Source of the DNA: Ga0074130 sp035565355
GTDB taxonomy: Bacteria > Pseudomonadota > Gammaproteobacteria > Burkholderiales > Rhodocyclaceae
Length of the DNA stretch: 39,813 nucleotides
Reading direction: 5' to 3'
Assembly (NCBI GenBank): GCA_035565355.1
Contig: DATMSM010000046.1
Location: forward strand, 1-39,813
The translations under genes were made by a program, and so were the position numbers. Below are positions 7,976 to 17,517 of the stretch, piece after piece. The notes beneath the pieces were generated by a model, which was given only the letters and a program-made list of their open reading frames with translations, ran no database searches and had not been told where the DNA came from. The number at the start of each line of letters is the position of its first letter. The stretch's first letter is position 1.

Positions 7976-8646
7976 GCTGCGACTCCTTGATTTACCTTGT
8001 TGCGCGGATGAAAACTGATGGTGTGGGTGCCGCAGGCGCTGGCTGTCAGCAGCGGTTCCACGCCGTCGGCGCCGGGGCCGTACATTTCCATCACCTCGTC
8101 CATGCTGCGCACCGGCGGATCGGTTTGCTCCAGCGGCACCACATCGGTCAGCGTGCACAACACGGCGAAGATGCCAGTGTAGGGGCTCTCGTTCTTGCCC
8201 AGGCGGCGGCCGATGGCGGCCAGCACATGGATGGCCTCACCCAGGGTGGCGCTGGCATCCTGCGCGGCTATCAGGCTGAGGTATTCGAGGAACAGCGGCA
8301 CGTGGTCGGGCAGCTCACTGAGCGCCGGCTCGAAGCCGTGCTGCTTGTATTCCTCCAGCAGATCGACCATAGCCTGGCCGCGGTCGCGGCTTTCGCCGTG
8401 AATGTGCTCGAACAGGTGCAAGGCCTGCAACGGGCTGCGGTCGAAGGTATTGACGTAGTTCTCCTGCACCTCGATCAGCGGCGTGGCGGCCAGGTAGTCG
8501 ATTAGCGGATCAAGCACGGCGGCCTCGCCCGGCCAGGGCTTGAGCGCGCTGCAGATCTCCGGCAAGGCCTCGATCAGCTCCTGCTCGGGATAGCTGAGCA
8601 GGGCGGAGAGAATGCGATAGAGGCTGACGTTTTCCAGGTTTTTCAT
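7972..8646 (-). CDS. narJ: Nitrate reductase assembly chaperone NarJ
   Basis: 224 residues, the TorD/DmsD/NarJ-family cytoplasmic chaperone that binds the NarG N-terminus and helps insert the Mo-cofactor and FS0 cluster. The N-terminus MKNLENVSLYRILSALLSYP is the usual NarJ opening, and the helical body includes YVNTFDRSPLQALHLFEHIHGESRDRG, with the family signature DRSxxxxLHLFEHxHGxSRDRG visible. Start at 8646 with SD GAGGAG. It lies 10 nt after narH and overlaps narI by 4 nt. Confidence 0.95.
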   Translation of the reverse strand: MKNLENVSLYRILSALLSYPEQELIEALPEICSALKPWPGEAAVLDPLIDYLAATPLIEVQENYVNTFDRSPLQALHLFEHIHGESRDRGQAMVDLLEEYKQHGFEPALSELPDHVPLFLEYLSLIAAQDASATLGEAIHVLAAIGRRLGKNESPYTGIFAVLCTLTDVVPLEQTDPPVRSMDEVMEMYGPGADGVEPLLTASACGTHTISFHPRNKVNQGVAA

Positions 8647-8656
8647 GATCTTCTCC

Positions 8657-10207
8657 TCAAGCCTCGGCCTTGGCCTTGCGCGACTTCGGCATGTCGACAA
8701 AGATCACGCTGCCCTGCGGCTTCTTGCCGAACAGTGCGCCCTCCGAGGTGCCACCGGAGCAGCCGTTGCCGAAGGTGAAGCCGCAGCTGCCCTTGTCGTT
8801 GAAGCTGTCCTCGACCATTTCCTTGTGGCTGGACGGAATCACGAAGCGGTCTTCGTAGTTGGCGATGGCCATGATCTGATACATGTCCTCGACCGTGGCG
8901 GCATCGAGGCCGACTTGTTTAAGCACCGCGTTGTCGGCCTGGCCGTGCACCGTTTCGGCACGCTTCCAGGCGCGCATGGCAAGCATGCGTTCGAGCGCGG
9001 ATACGACCGGCGCTTCCTTGCCTGCCGTCAGCAGGTTGGCGAGATAGCGCACGGGAATGCGCAGGCTGGCGACATCCGGAATGATGCCGTTCATGCCCAT
9101 GTGGCCAGCCTCGGCGGCGGACTGGATGGGTGACAGCGGCGGGATGTACCAGACCATGGGCAGCGTCCGGTACTCCGGATGCAGCGGGAAGGCGACCTTC
9201 CACTGGCAGGCCATCTTGTACACCGGCGACTTCTGCGCGGAGTCTAGCCAGCTCTCAGGAATGCCTTGCTTCCTGGCCTCGGCGATCACGGCCGGGTCAT
9301 GCGGGTTAAGGAAGACCGAAAGCTGCTTCTCGTACAGGTCCTGCACGTCGGCGGCGCTGGCGGCTTCCTCGATGCGGTCGGCATCGTAGAGCAGGACGCC
9401 GAGGTAGCGGATGCGGCCGACGCAGGTTTCCGAACACACGGTCGGTTGGCCGGCTTCGATGCGCGGGTAGCAGAAGGTGCACTTCTCGGCCTTGCCGCTC
9501 TGCCAGTTGTAGTAGATCTTCTTGTAGGGGCAGCCGGAAATGCACATGCGCCAGCCGCGACACTTGTCCTGGTCGACCAGCACGATGCCGTCGTCCTCGC
9601 GCTTGTAGATCGAGCCCGAGGGGCAGCTGGCGACGCAGGCCGGGTTGAGGCAGTGTTCGCACAGGCGCGGCAGGTACATCATGAAGGTGTTTTCGAAGGT
9701 GCTGTACATCTCCTTCTGCACGCCTTCGAAGAGCTGGTCGCGACCGCGCGAGCTGAATTCGCCGCCGAGGTCGTCTTCCCAGTTCGGGCCCCAGTTGATC
9801 TTGTCCATCTTCTTGCCGGTGATCACCGAGACCGGTCGCGCGGTCGGCGGGGTTTCCGACAGTTTGGCCTTCTGCAGATGATCGTAGTCGTAGGTGAAGG
9901 GCTCGTAGTAGTCGTCGATCTGCGGCAGGTTGGGGTTGGCGAAGATATTGGCAAGGATCTTCATGCGGCCGCCCTGACGTGGCTCCAGCTTGCCGGAAGC
10001 AGTGCGCTTCCAGCCACCGTTCCATTTGTCCTGGTTCTCCCATTCCTTGGGATAACCGATGCCAGGCTTGGTCTCGACATTGTTGAACCATGCGTACTCG
10101 ACGCCGTCACGGCTGGTCCACACGTTCTTGCAGGTGACCGAGCAGGTGTGGCAACCGATGCACTTGTCCAGGTTCAGGACCATGGCTACTTGGGCGCGGA
10201 TTTTCAT
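8657..10207 (-). CDS. narH: Respiratory nitrate reductase beta subunit (Fe-S) NarH
   Basis: A 516-residue electron-transfer subunit with one [3Fe-4S] and three [4Fe-4S] clusters. Four cysteine groups are visible: CIGCHTCSVTC near residue 16; CEHCLNPACVASCP; CRGWRMCISGCP, where the Trp replaces a Cys and marks the [3Fe-4S] site; and CTFCYPR with CSETCVGR. The start ATG at 10207 shares one base with the narG stop (TAATG), with AAGGAG upstream. The frame continues far upstream only as a shadow of narG. The C-terminus is somewhat Lys/Ala-rich. Confidence 0.97.
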   Translation of the reverse strand: MKIRAQVAMVLNLDKCIGCHTCSVTCKNVWTSRDGVEYAWFNNVETKPGIGYPKEWENQDKWNGGWKRTASGKLEPRQGGRMKILANIFANPNLPQIDDYYEPFTYDYDHLQKAKLSETPPTARPVSVITGKKMDKINWGPNWEDDLGGEFSSRGRDQLFEGVQKEMYSTFENTFMMYLPRLCEHCLNPACVASCPSGSIYKREDDGIVLVDQDKCRGWRMCISGCPYKKIYYNWQSGKAEKCTFCYPRIEAGQPTVCSETCVGRIRYLGVLLYDADRIEEAASAADVQDLYEKQLSVFLNPHDPAVIAEARKQGIPESWLDSAQKSPVYKMACQWKVAFPLHPEYRTLPMVWYIPPLSPIQSAAEAGHMGMNGIIPDVASLRIPVRYLANLLTAGKEAPVVSALERMLAMRAWKRAETVHGQADNAVLKQVGLDAATVEDMYQIMAIANYEDRFVIPSSHKEMVEDSFNDKGSCGFTFGNGCSGGTSEGALFGKKPQGSVIFVDMPKSRKAKAEA

Positions 10208-13200
10208 TATGCTGCTCCTTCTTCTTGCTTGAGCTCGCCTTCGAGCCAATCGACCTTCTTCATCTTGCGCACGATCACAAATTCGTCGCGGTTGCTGCCG
10301 ACCGTGCCGTAGTAGTTGAAGCCGTAGGCGAGCTGCGCATAGCCGCCGATCATGTGGGTCGGCTTGGTGACGGTGCGCGTCACCGAGTTGTGGATGCCGC
10401 CGCGCTGGCCGCTGGTTTCCGCTCCCGGGACATTCACGATCTTTTCCTGGGCGTGGTACATCAGGCACATGCCCTTGGGCACGCGCTGGCTGACGACGAC
10501 GCGGGCAGTCAGCGTGCCATTCACGTTGAAGACTTCGACCCAGTCGTTGTCCACCAGCCCGGCTTCCTTGGCCTCGGCCTCCGAGACCCAGACGTGGGGG
10601 CCGCCGCGCGACAGCGTGAGCATGCGCAGATTGTCCGAGTAGGTGGAGTGGATGCCCCACTTCTGGTGCGGGGTGATCCAGTTCAGCACCAGCTCGTGCT
10701 CGCCGTTCGGCTTCCTGCCCAGCATGGGCTCGACCGTCTTGGTGTCGATGGCGGGCTTGTAGATACAGGAGCCTTCGCCGAAATCCAGCATCCAGCGATG
10801 GTCCTGGTAGAACTGCTGGCGGCCGGTCAGGGTGCGCCATGGGATCAGTTCATGCACGTTGGTATAGCCGGCGTTGTAGCTGACTTCCTCCGATTCGAGG
10901 CCGGACCAGGTCGGCGCGGAGATGATCTTGCGCGGCTGGGCCTGCACGTCGCGGAAACGGATCTTGTCGTGTTCGCGGCCGACGGCGAGATGGGTGTGAT
11001 CGAGGCCGGTGATCTTGGACAGCGCATCCCAGGCCTTGACGGCCACATGACCATTGGTCTCAGGCGCGAAGGTGAGGATCATTTCACAGGCATCGATGGC
11101 GGTGTTGAGCGCGGGGCGGCCCTTGGACACGCCTTCCTCCTGCACTGTCTTGGTGAAACCGGCCAGCTCATGCACTTCGTGCTCGGTATTCCAGTTGATG
11201 CCCTTGCCGCCGTTGCCCAGCTTGTCGAGCAGCGGGCCGACTGAAGTGAACTTCTTGTAGATCTGGCGATAGTCGCGTTCGACCACCACCATATTCGGGG
11301 CGGTCTTGCCGGGGATCAGGTCGCACTCACCGTACTTCCAGTCCTTGGGCTCGAGCGGCTGGCCGAGCTCGCCCGGGGTGTCGTGCAGCAGCGGTTGCAG
11401 CACCAGGTCCTTCTGCGTGCCGAGGTAATCGCCGCCCACTTCGGTGAACTTCTTGGCGATGGCCTTGTAGATCTCCCAGTCGGTCTTCGACTCCCACAGC
11501 GGCTGCACGGCTTCGGACAGCGGATGGATGAAGGGGTGCATGTCCGAGGTGTTGAGGTCGTCCTTCTCGTACCAGGTGGCGGTCGGCAGCACGATGTCGC
11601 CGTAGAGGCAGGTGGTGCTCATACGGAAGTCGAGCACGGTCAGCAGATCGAGCTTGCCTTCCGGCGCCTCCTCATGGAACTTCACCTCGGCCGGGCGAAT
11701 GGCATCGGCCTCGTCACCGAACACGGCGTTCTGCGTGCCGAGCAGGTACTTGAGGAAGTACTCGTGGCCCTTGCCGCTGGAACCGAGAATATTCGAGCGC
11801 CACACGAACATATTGCGCGGGAAGTTCTTGGGGTTGTCCGGATCGTCGCAGCTCATATTGAGCTTGCCTGACTTCAGGTTCTCGACCGCATAGGCAATCG
11901 GATCCTTGCCGGCGGCTTCGGCGGCGGCGACGACATCGAGCGGATTGGTTTCCAGCTGCGGCGTTGAAGGCAGCCAGCCCATGCGTTCCGACTTGGCGTT
12001 CAGATCGATCAGGCTCATGTGCCCGTACTTGACCGGATCGGCGGTGGGCGCAAGGATCTCGCTCATGTGCAGCTTTTCATGGCGCCATTGGCTGGTGTGC
12101 GCGTAGAAGAAACTGGTGCCGTTCATCTGGCGGGGCGGACGCGTCCAGTCGCTGGCAAAGGCCAGCGGTGCCCAGCCGAACTGCGGCCGCAGCTTTTCCT
12201 GGCCGACGTAGTGGGCCCAGCCGCCGCCGCTCTGGCCGACGCAACCGCACATCATCAGCATATTGATGATGCCGCGGTAGATCATGTCATTGTGGTACCA
12301 GTGATTCAGCGCGGCGCCGACGATGACCATGCTCTTGCCGTGGGTGCGGTCGGCGTTGTCAGCGAATTCGCGGGCGACCTGAATCACCAGCTCGCGCTTG
12401 ACCGAGGTGTGCTTTTCCTGCCAGGCGGGGGTATAGGGCACATCGTCGTCGTAGCTGCTGGCGACATTGCCGCCGCCGAAACCGCGATCCACGCCGTAGT
12501 TGGCCATCTGCAGGTCGTAGACGGTGGTGACGTAGCAGTTGCTGCCATCAGCCAGTTGCAGCTTCTTCGCGGGCACGTTGCGGATCAGCAGATCGTCCTT
12601 CTCGCCACCGTAGTAGGGGAAGCCGACGCCGACGAAGGCGTCCTTGTGATCGACCAGCGAGAGCAGCGGATCGACTTCCTTGCCCGAGCCGCCGTCCTTC
12701 TGCTCCAGATTCCAGCGCCCGACCTTTTCGCCGTTGTTGACCTTGCCTTCGCCCCAGCGGAAGCCGACGCTGCCGTTGGGCGCGACGATCTGGCCGCTCT
12801 TCTCGTCGATGAGCAGGGTCTTCCATTCCGGATTGTTGGCTTCGCCGAGATTGTTGGCGAGGTGCGAGGCGCGCAGGAAGTGGTCGGGCACCAGGGTGCC
12901 GTTGCGTTCCTTGAGCATCACCAGCATGGGCATGTCGGTGTATTGCTTGACGTAGCCCTTGAAGTATTCGGAGGTGCCGGCGAGATGGAATTCCTTGAGG
13001 ATGACGTGGCCCATGGCCATGGCCAGCGCGGCGTCGGTGCCTTGCTTGGGCGCCATCCAGATGTCGCCGAACTTGACCATTTCGCCGAAGTCGCTCGACA
13101 CGGCCACGGTCTTGGTTCCCTTGTAGCGCACTTCGGTGTAGAAGTGGGCATCGGGCGTGCGCGTCTGCGGCACATTGGAGCCCCACACCATCAGGTAGGT

Positions 13201-13938
13201 GGAGTTGTACCAGTCGGCTGATTCCGGCACGTCGGTCTGTTCGCCCCAGACCTGCGGCGAAGACGGCGGCAGGTCGCAGTACCAGTCGTAGAAGGACAGG
13301 CAGGCGCCACCGATCAGCGACAGGTAACGGGCACCGGCGGCATACGAGACCATGGACATGGCGGGAATCGGCGAGAAGCCGATGACGCGGTCCGGACCGA
13401 ACTTCTTGACCGTGAAGGCATTCGCTGCGGCGATCATCTCGGTGGCCGTATTCCAGTCCACGCGCACGAAGCCGCCCTGACCGCGTACGCTCTTGTAGCG
13501 CTTGGCGCGTTCAGGGTTCTGGCTGATCCATTCCCAGGCGGCGATCGGGTCCATGCTGGCGCGTGCCTCGCGCCACATTTCCAGCAGGCGGCCGCGCATC
13601 ATCGGGTACTTCACGCGCTGGGCCGAATACACATACCAGCTGTAGGAGGCGCCGCGCGGACAGCCGCGCGGTTCATGGTTGGGCAGGTCGGGGCGGGTGC
13701 GCGGATAGTCGGTCTGCTGGGTTTCCCAGGTAATCAGGCCGTTCTTCACATAGACCTTCCAGGAGCAGGAGCCGGTGCAGTTCACGCCGTGAGTGGAGCG
13801 CACGATCTTGTCGTGCTGCCAGCGGCTGCGATAGGTGTTCTCCCAGGTGCGGTCCTCGTTCACCACGGCGCCATGGCCGTCGGAGAAGGTGGACTTGACC
13901 TGTGACATGAACTTCAGGCGATCCAGAAAGTGACTCAT
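10207..13938 (-). CDS. narG: Respiratory nitrate reductase alpha subunit (Mo-bisMGD) NarG
   Basis: A 1243-residue catalytic subunit reducing nitrate to nitrite on the cytoplasmic face. The N-terminal FS0 cluster motif HGVNCTGSCSWKVYVKNG has the NarG-type His plus three Cys (the fourth is in RGCPRGASYSWY). The molybdopterin region WGSNVPQTRTPDAHF is conserved. The N-terminus lacks a twin-arginine signal but has the NarG SHFLDRL opening that NarJ recognises. SD GGAGA lies 5 nt before the ATG. Length is typical (about 1240). The 153-nt gap to narK2 has no FNR box; transcription probably comes from the narK1 promoter. Confidence 0.98.
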   Translation of the reverse strand: MSHFLDRLKFMSQVKSTFSDGHGAVVNEDRTWENTYRSRWQHDKIVRSTHGVNCTGSCSWKVYVKNGLITWETQQTDYPRTRPDLPNHEPRGCPRGASYSWYVYSAQRVKYPMMRGRLLEMWREARASMDPIAAWEWISQNPERAKRYKSVRGQGGFVRVDWNTATEMIAAANAFTVKKFGPDRVIGFSPIPAMSMVSYAAGARYLSLIGGACLSFYDWYCDLPPSSPQVWGEQTDVPESADWYNSTYLMVWGSNVPQTRTPDAHFYTEVRYKGTKTVAVSSDFGEMVKFGDIWMAPKQGTDAALAMAMGHVILKEFHLAGTSEYFKGYVKQYTDMPMLVMLKERNGTLVPDHFLRASHLANNLGEANNPEWKTLLIDEKSGQIVAPNGSVGFRWGEGKVNNGEKVGRWNLEQKDGGSGKEVDPLLSLVDHKDAFVGVGFPYYGGEKDDLLIRNVPAKKLQLADGSNCYVTTVYDLQMANYGVDRGFGGGNVASSYDDDVPYTPAWQEKHTSVKRELVIQVAREFADNADRTHGKSMVIVGAALNHWYHNDMIYRGIINMLMMCGCVGQSGGGWAHYVGQEKLRPQFGWAPLAFASDWTRPPRQMNGTSFFYAHTSQWRHEKLHMSEILAPTADPVKYGHMSLIDLNAKSERMGWLPSTPQLETNPLDVVAAAEAAGKDPIAYAVENLKSGKLNMSCDDPDNPKNFPRNMFVWRSNILGSSGKGHEYFLKYLLGTQNAVFGDEADAIRPAEVKFHEEAPEGKLDLLTVLDFRMSTTCLYGDIVLPTATWYEKDDLNTSDMHPFIHPLSEAVQPLWESKTDWEIYKAIAKKFTEVGGDYLGTQKDLVLQPLLHDTPGELGQPLEPKDWKYGECDLIPGKTAPNMVVVERDYRQIYKKFTSVGPLLDKLGNGGKGINWNTEHEVHELAGFTKTVQEEGVSKGRPALNTAIDACEMILTFAPETNGHVAVKAWDALSKITGLDHTHLAVGREHDKIRFRDVQAQPRKIISAPTWSGLESEEVSYNAGYTNVHELIPWRTLTGRQQFYQDHRWMLDFGEGSCIYKPAIDTKTVEPMLGRKPNGEHELVLNWITPHQKWGIHSTYSDNLRMLTLSRGGPHVWVSEAEAKEAGLVDNDWVEVFNVNGTLTARVVVSQRVPKGMCLMYHAQEKIVNVPGAETSGQRGGIHNSVTRTVTKPTHMIGGYAQLAYGFNYYGTVGSNRDEFVIVRKMKKVDWLEGELKQEEGAA

Positions 13939-14091
13939 TTGTTTCTCCAGTCGGTGGCCATTCTTGATGTGGCCGGGTAGTGTGCTTCTACGGTTTCAGC
14001 TTATGCCGCCGCCCTCTTGCGGAACATTCACCGGTGGGAGGGGCAGCGGGGTGCAGTGTGCGTAGTGCGTATAGTTCGAAATGACTAGTCC

Positions 14092-15477
14092 TCAGCAGGG
14101 CATCGCCGCGTTGCGCCGCGCGTAGCACCACCAGGTGATGAGGATGCAGGACACGTAGAAGGCGATGAAGCAGTACAGCGCTGCATCGACCGAGCCGGTC
14201 GCCTCGATCGAGGTGCCGAAGCTCTTGGGAATGAAGAAGCCGCCGTAGGCACCGATGGCGCCGGAGAAGCCAAGCACGGCGGCGGACTCCTTGTTGGCGC
14301 TGAGCAGTGCCTGCTTCTGGGCGGCCTCACCCTGGCCCTGGACGGCACGCTGCCGCTCGGTCAGGAAGATCACCGGGATCATGCGGAAGGTGGAGCCGTT
14401 GCCGACGCCGGTCAGTGCGAACAGCACGATGAACATGGCGAGGAAGCCGAAGAAGTTGCCACCAACGCCGTCATGCGGCAGGAACTGCAGCACGCCGAAC
14501 ACGGCGGCAGCCATGGCGACGAAGACCCACAGCGTGACGCGCGCGCCGCCGAGCTTGTCGGAGACCCAGCCGCCGGCGGGCCGCGTCAAGGCGCCGACCA
14601 GCGGGCCGAGGAAGGCGTAAGTGGTCGGGTTGATATCCGGAAACTGCGACTTGGTGAGCATGGCCAGGCCGGCCGAGAAACCGATGAAGGAGCCGAAGGT
14701 GCCGATGTAGAGCCAGCACATCAGCCAGTTGTGTTTGCGCTTGAAGATGACTGCCTGATCGGCGAAGGAGGCCTTGGCGTCGGCGATGTCGTTCATGCCG
14801 AACCATGCGGCAATGGCAGTGAGAACGATGAAGGGCACCCAGACGAAGCCGGCGTTCTGCAGCCAGATGCTCTTTTCGACGCCGTCCTTGACGTAGGTGT
14901 TGGGGTCGCCGGTGATGCCCCCGAGCAGGGCGCCGGTGATGACGATGGGCACGACGAACTGGGTCAGCGAGACGCCGAGGTTGCCGATGCCGGCGTTCAT
15001 GCCGGTGGCATAGCCCTTCTTCGCCTTGGGAAAGAAGAAGCTGATATTTGACATGCTGGAGCTGAAGTTGCCGCCGCCGAGGCCGCACAGCAGAGCGAGT
15101 GCGAGTAGCGTGGGATAGCTGGTGGAAGGATCGCGCAGCGCGAAGCCCATGCCCAGCGCCGGGATCAGCAGGGAGGCGGTGGAGATTGCGGTCCACTTGC
15201 GGCCGCCGAAAATAGGGATCAGGAAGGAATAGAAAATGCGCAGCGTGGCGCCGGACAGCGCGGGCAGGGCGGTGAGCCAGAACATCTGGTTCTTGGAAAG
15301 TTGGAAGCCGGCCTTGTCGAGATTGACGACGACCACGCTCCACAGCATCCAGACGCTGAAGGCCAGCATCAGGCAGGGGATGGAAATCCACAGATTGCGA
15401 TTGGCGACGCTGGCGCCCTGTTCCTTCCAGAAGCTTTCGTTTTCCGGTTCCCAGCGCGTGAGGACATGAGCGGACAT
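14092..15477 (-). CDS. narK2: Nitrate/nitrite transporter NarK2-type (MFS)
   Basis: 461 residues, 12 predicted TM helices, major facilitator superfamily. Signature stretches for the nitrate/nitrite porter group are present: GGGNFSSSMSNISFFFPKAKKGYATGMNAGIGNLGVS near TM5, and GVGNGSTFRMIPVIF followed by ESAAVLGFSGAIGAYGGFFIPK in the second half. It resembles the type II (antiporter) NarK, whereas the neighbour is type I; such pairs are usual in denitrifiers. Start ATG at 15477 with AAGGAG 7 nt upstream; the upstream frame is a shadow of narK1. It is 17 nt from narK1, in the same operon. Confidence 0.93.
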   Translation of the reverse strand: MSAHVLTRWEPENESFWKEQGASVANRNLWISIPCLMLAFSVWMLWSVVVVNLDKAGFQLSKNQMFWLTALPALSGATLRIFYSFLIPIFGGRKWTAISTASLLIPALGMGFALRDPSTSYPTLLALALLCGLGGGNFSSSMSNISFFFPKAKKGYATGMNAGIGNLGVSLTQFVVPIVITGALLGGITGDPNTYVKDGVEKSIWLQNAGFVWVPFIVLTAIAAWFGMNDIADAKASFADQAVIFKRKHNWLMCWLYIGTFGSFIGFSAGLAMLTKSQFPDINPTTYAFLGPLVGALTRPAGGWVSDKLGGARVTLWVFVAMAAAVFGVLQFLPHDGVGGNFFGFLAMFIVLFALTGVGNGSTFRMIPVIFLTERQRAVQGQGEAAQKQALLSANKESAAVLGFSGAIGAYGGFFIPKSFGTSIEATGSVDAALYCFIAFYVSCILITWWCYARRNAAMPC

Positions 15478-15494
15478 GATGATTCTCCTTGGGT

Positions 15495-16784
15495 TTATAC
15501 GGTGCCGGCCTTGGCCAGGGCCTTGCGGCCGGTTTCGACGCCTTCGGCGCGGAAGCTGAAGTGCATCCAGACGAGAGAGACGCAGACGGTGCCGTAGAGC
15601 AACATGAAGCAGCTGGAGCGCACGCCGGTGAGATCGACCAGGGCGCCGAAGAGGATGGGCAGGATGAAGCCGCCGAGGCCGCCGGCCAGGCCGACGATGC
15701 CGGACACGGCGCCGATGTTGTGGCTGAAGTCGTCGGCGATGAACTTGAACACCGAGGCCTTGCCGATGGCGGTGGCCACGCCGACGATGAAGAGCAGGAT
15801 GGTGAAGGTGGTCGGCGACAGGGCAATGTCGAAGGTGCTCATGCCGTCCACGGTCTGCACCGTGAATTGGGTCTGCGGATAGCTGAGGATGAAGAAGCAC
15901 ACCCAGCACACCCACATCACCCACCAGGTGGTCTGATAGGCGCCGTACTTGTCGGAGATCCAGCCGCCGATGGCGCGCAGTACGCCGCCTGGCAGGGAGA
16001 AACAGGCCGCCAGGAAGGCTGCCGACGAGAGGCTAAAGCCGTACTCGCCGACGTAGTACTTGGTCATCCACAGCGCCAGTGCGACATAGCCGCCGAAGAC
16101 CACGGAGTAATACTGGCAGTAGCGCCAGACGCGCGGGTCTTTGAGCATGCTCAACTGCTGACTGAAGCTCGCGGTCGTGGCGATGTTGTGGGCTGGATTG
16201 GTGGCCGAGAACTGCCAGAAGATCAGCGCCGTGACCAGCATCACGACCGAGTACACCTGGGGCACGATGGTCCAGCTGCCACCGGCGGCGACGATCAGGG
16301 CCGGGGCGACGAACTTGGTCAGGGCCGAGCCGGAGTTGCCTGCACCGAACACGCCCATGGCAAAGCCCTGGCGCGACTTGGGGAACCAGCGCGCGACATA
16401 GGGGGTGCCAACCGAGAAGGAGCCACCAGCCAGGCCGACGAAGAGGCCGAGCGTGAGGAAGTGCCAGTATTCGGTGGCATAGGACATCAGCCAGATCGGC
16501 ACCACGGTGGACAGCATCAGCACGAACAGCACGATGCGGCCGCCGTAACGGTCGGTCCAGATGCCCAGCGGTACGCGCACCAGCGAGCCGGTCAACACCG
16601 GTGTGGCAGCGAGTAGGCCGAATTGGGTTTCAGACAGGCCGAGCTGCTGCTTGAGCGGAATGCCGAGTACGGCGAACATCATCCACACGGCGAAGCACAC
16701 CGTGAATGCCAGCGTGCTGGAGACCAGCACGGAGGTTGCGCCGCGCCCGACAGCGCGGCTTGCTTCGAGAGACTGGGTGGCCAT
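15495..16784 (-). CDS. narK1: Nitrate transporter NarK1-type (MFS, proton symport group)
   Basis: A 429-residue, 12-TM MFS protein. Nitrate-porter motifs include GLAGGSFSVGTPYVARWFPKSRQGFAMGVFGAGNSG and the second-half GLAGGLGGFILPILFG. Divergence from the downstream NarK2 fits the type I (nitrate/proton symporter) group, by family knowledge. SD GAGGA sits 6 nt before the ATG. It is the first gene of narK1K2GHJI, so the regulatory gap upstream (16785-16954) probably drives the whole unit. Confidence 0.92.
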   Translation of the reverse strand: MATQSLEASRAVGRGATSVLVSSTLAFTVCFAVWMMFAVLGIPLKQQLGLSETQFGLLAATPVLTGSLVRVPLGIWTDRYGGRIVLFVLMLSTVVPIWLMSYATEYWHFLTLGLFVGLAGGSFSVGTPYVARWFPKSRQGFAMGVFGAGNSGSALTKFVAPALIVAAGGSWTIVPQVYSVVMLVTALIFWQFSATNPAHNIATTASFSQQLSMLKDPRVWRYCQYYSVVFGGYVALALWMTKYYVGEYGFSLSSAAFLAACFSLPGGVLRAIGGWISDKYGAYQTTWWVMWVCWVCFFILSYPQTQFTVQTVDGMSTFDIALSPTTFTILLFIVGVATAIGKASVFKFIADDFSHNIGAVSGIVGLAGGLGGFILPILFGALVDLTGVRSSCFMLLYGTVCVSLVWMHFSFRAEGVETGRKALAKAGTV

Positions 16785-16801
16785 TTGGCGTCCTCACGAT
16801 C

Positions 16802-16808
16802 ATTGGTA
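16802..16808 (-). promoter_or_regulatory. NarL-type heptamer near the narK1 start
   Basis: On the minus strand TACCAAT fits the NarL heptamer TACYNMT exactly, 18-24 nt upstream of the narK1 ATG. A single heptamer this close to the start codon is weak evidence, and no paired site was found. Confidence 0.2.
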
Positions 16809-16934
16809 GTCGTGAAGCCAGCTTAGGGCGGGGGTCGCGGCGCGACTATTCCCCGCTAGACCTAAGCCGGGCGGCCAGAATGACTAGCTCTTCAATGCGG
16901 AGGCATGGCGCAGGGCTTGCGTGCGGGCCAAAAA

Positions 16935-16948
16935 TTGACCGTAGTCAA
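16935..16948. promoter_or_regulatory. FNR/DNR-type box upstream of narK1K2GHJI
   Basis: TTGAC-CGTA-GTCAA is perfectly symmetrical and close to the consensus TTGAT-N4-ATCAA. It sits just after the nsrR stop and about 157 bp upstream of the narK1 ATG, in the only regulatory gap ahead of the nar operon. It is extended by flanking A/T (AATTGAC and GTCAATT). The expected role is anaerobic activation of narK1K2GHJI by an FNR/ANR/DNR protein (inference). No clean -10 was found at the class II distance. Confidence 0.72.
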
Positions 16949-16954
16949 TTATGC

Positions 16955-17431
16955 TCAAACCGGTTTCTTGGGCGGAATGCGTAGCAGGGGTTGCACATTC
17001 GAGCGGATGCCGAGCTGCTTCAGCAAGGGCGCCGGCTGCGCGACTAGATCGGCCAGCGTGTAGCGGTCGAGATAGGCGTAGAGATTTTCGAAAGCGCCGA
17101 TCAGGATGCCCGCCAGCCCGCAACTGCGGGTGATGCGACACTGGTTTTCGCTGCTCAGGCATTCGACGATGGGTGGGTCGCCTTCGGCGCTGCGGACAAT
17201 GGCGCCGATATGTATGCTGTCGGCAGGACGCGCCAGGCGTATGCCGCCGCCCTTGCCGCGCACGGATTCGATGACGCCGGTCTTGGAGAGGTGGTGGACC
17301 ACCTTCATCAGGTGGTTTTCCGAAATTCCGTAGCTGTCGGCAATGGACTGGATGGTCGCCAGCCGACCCTGGTTGAGGGTCAGGTAGATGAGCACTCTCA
17401 GGGTGTAATCGCTGAAACTGGTCAGGCGCAT
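16955..17431 (-). CDS. nsrR: Nitric oxide-sensing transcriptional repressor NsrR (Rrf2 family)
   Basis: 158 residues. The N-terminal winged helix (MRLTSFSDYTLRVLIYLT, then ISENHLMKVVHHLSKTGVIESVRGKGGG) is typical of Rrf2. Three cysteines, C91, C98 and C104 (C-x6-C-x5-C), ligate the NO-sensitive Fe-S cluster as in Neisseria NsrR. The following DRYTLADLV is the usual NsrR C-terminal motif. The gene is divergent from the sufT-like gene; an NsrR-type operator lies in the shared gap, so it probably autoregulates and represses the NO-detoxification unit. IscR is less likely given the cysteine spacing and the neighbours. Confidence 0.93.
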   Translation of the reverse strand: MRLTSFSDYTLRVLIYLTLNQGRLATIQSIADSYGISENHLMKVVHHLSKTGVIESVRGKGGGIRLARPADSIHIGAIVRSAEGDPPIVECLSSENQCRITRSCGLAGILIGAFENLYAYLDRYTLADLVAQPAPLLKQLGIRSNVQPLLRIPPKKPV

Positions 17432-17467
17432 ATTGCAGTACCTGGTGACTAGGCGGATACTTGCCTA

Positions 17468-17490
17468 TAGATGTAAAAATAGCACATCTT
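17468..17490. promoter_or_regulatory. NsrR-type operator between nsrR and the sufT-like gene
   Basis: The 23-bp site has arms AGATGT (17469-17474) and ACATCT (17484-17489) separated by exactly 9 nt, the geometry of the NsrR palindrome (AAGATGCATTT-N-AAATGCATCTT). It overlaps the likely promoter of the plus-strand unit (TATAAG at 17490-17495 is a possible -10). A second, better copy precedes the qNOR gene. Confidence 0.78.
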
Positions 17491-17517
17491 ATAAGAATGG
17501 CTGAAGGAGAGGCTGGC

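Noticed and set aside
13939..14091. Separate FNR box or promoter for narG
   Set aside because: No TTGAT-N4-ATCAA-like sequence found; only a short direct repeat of TACGCAC on the minus strand with no clear meaning.
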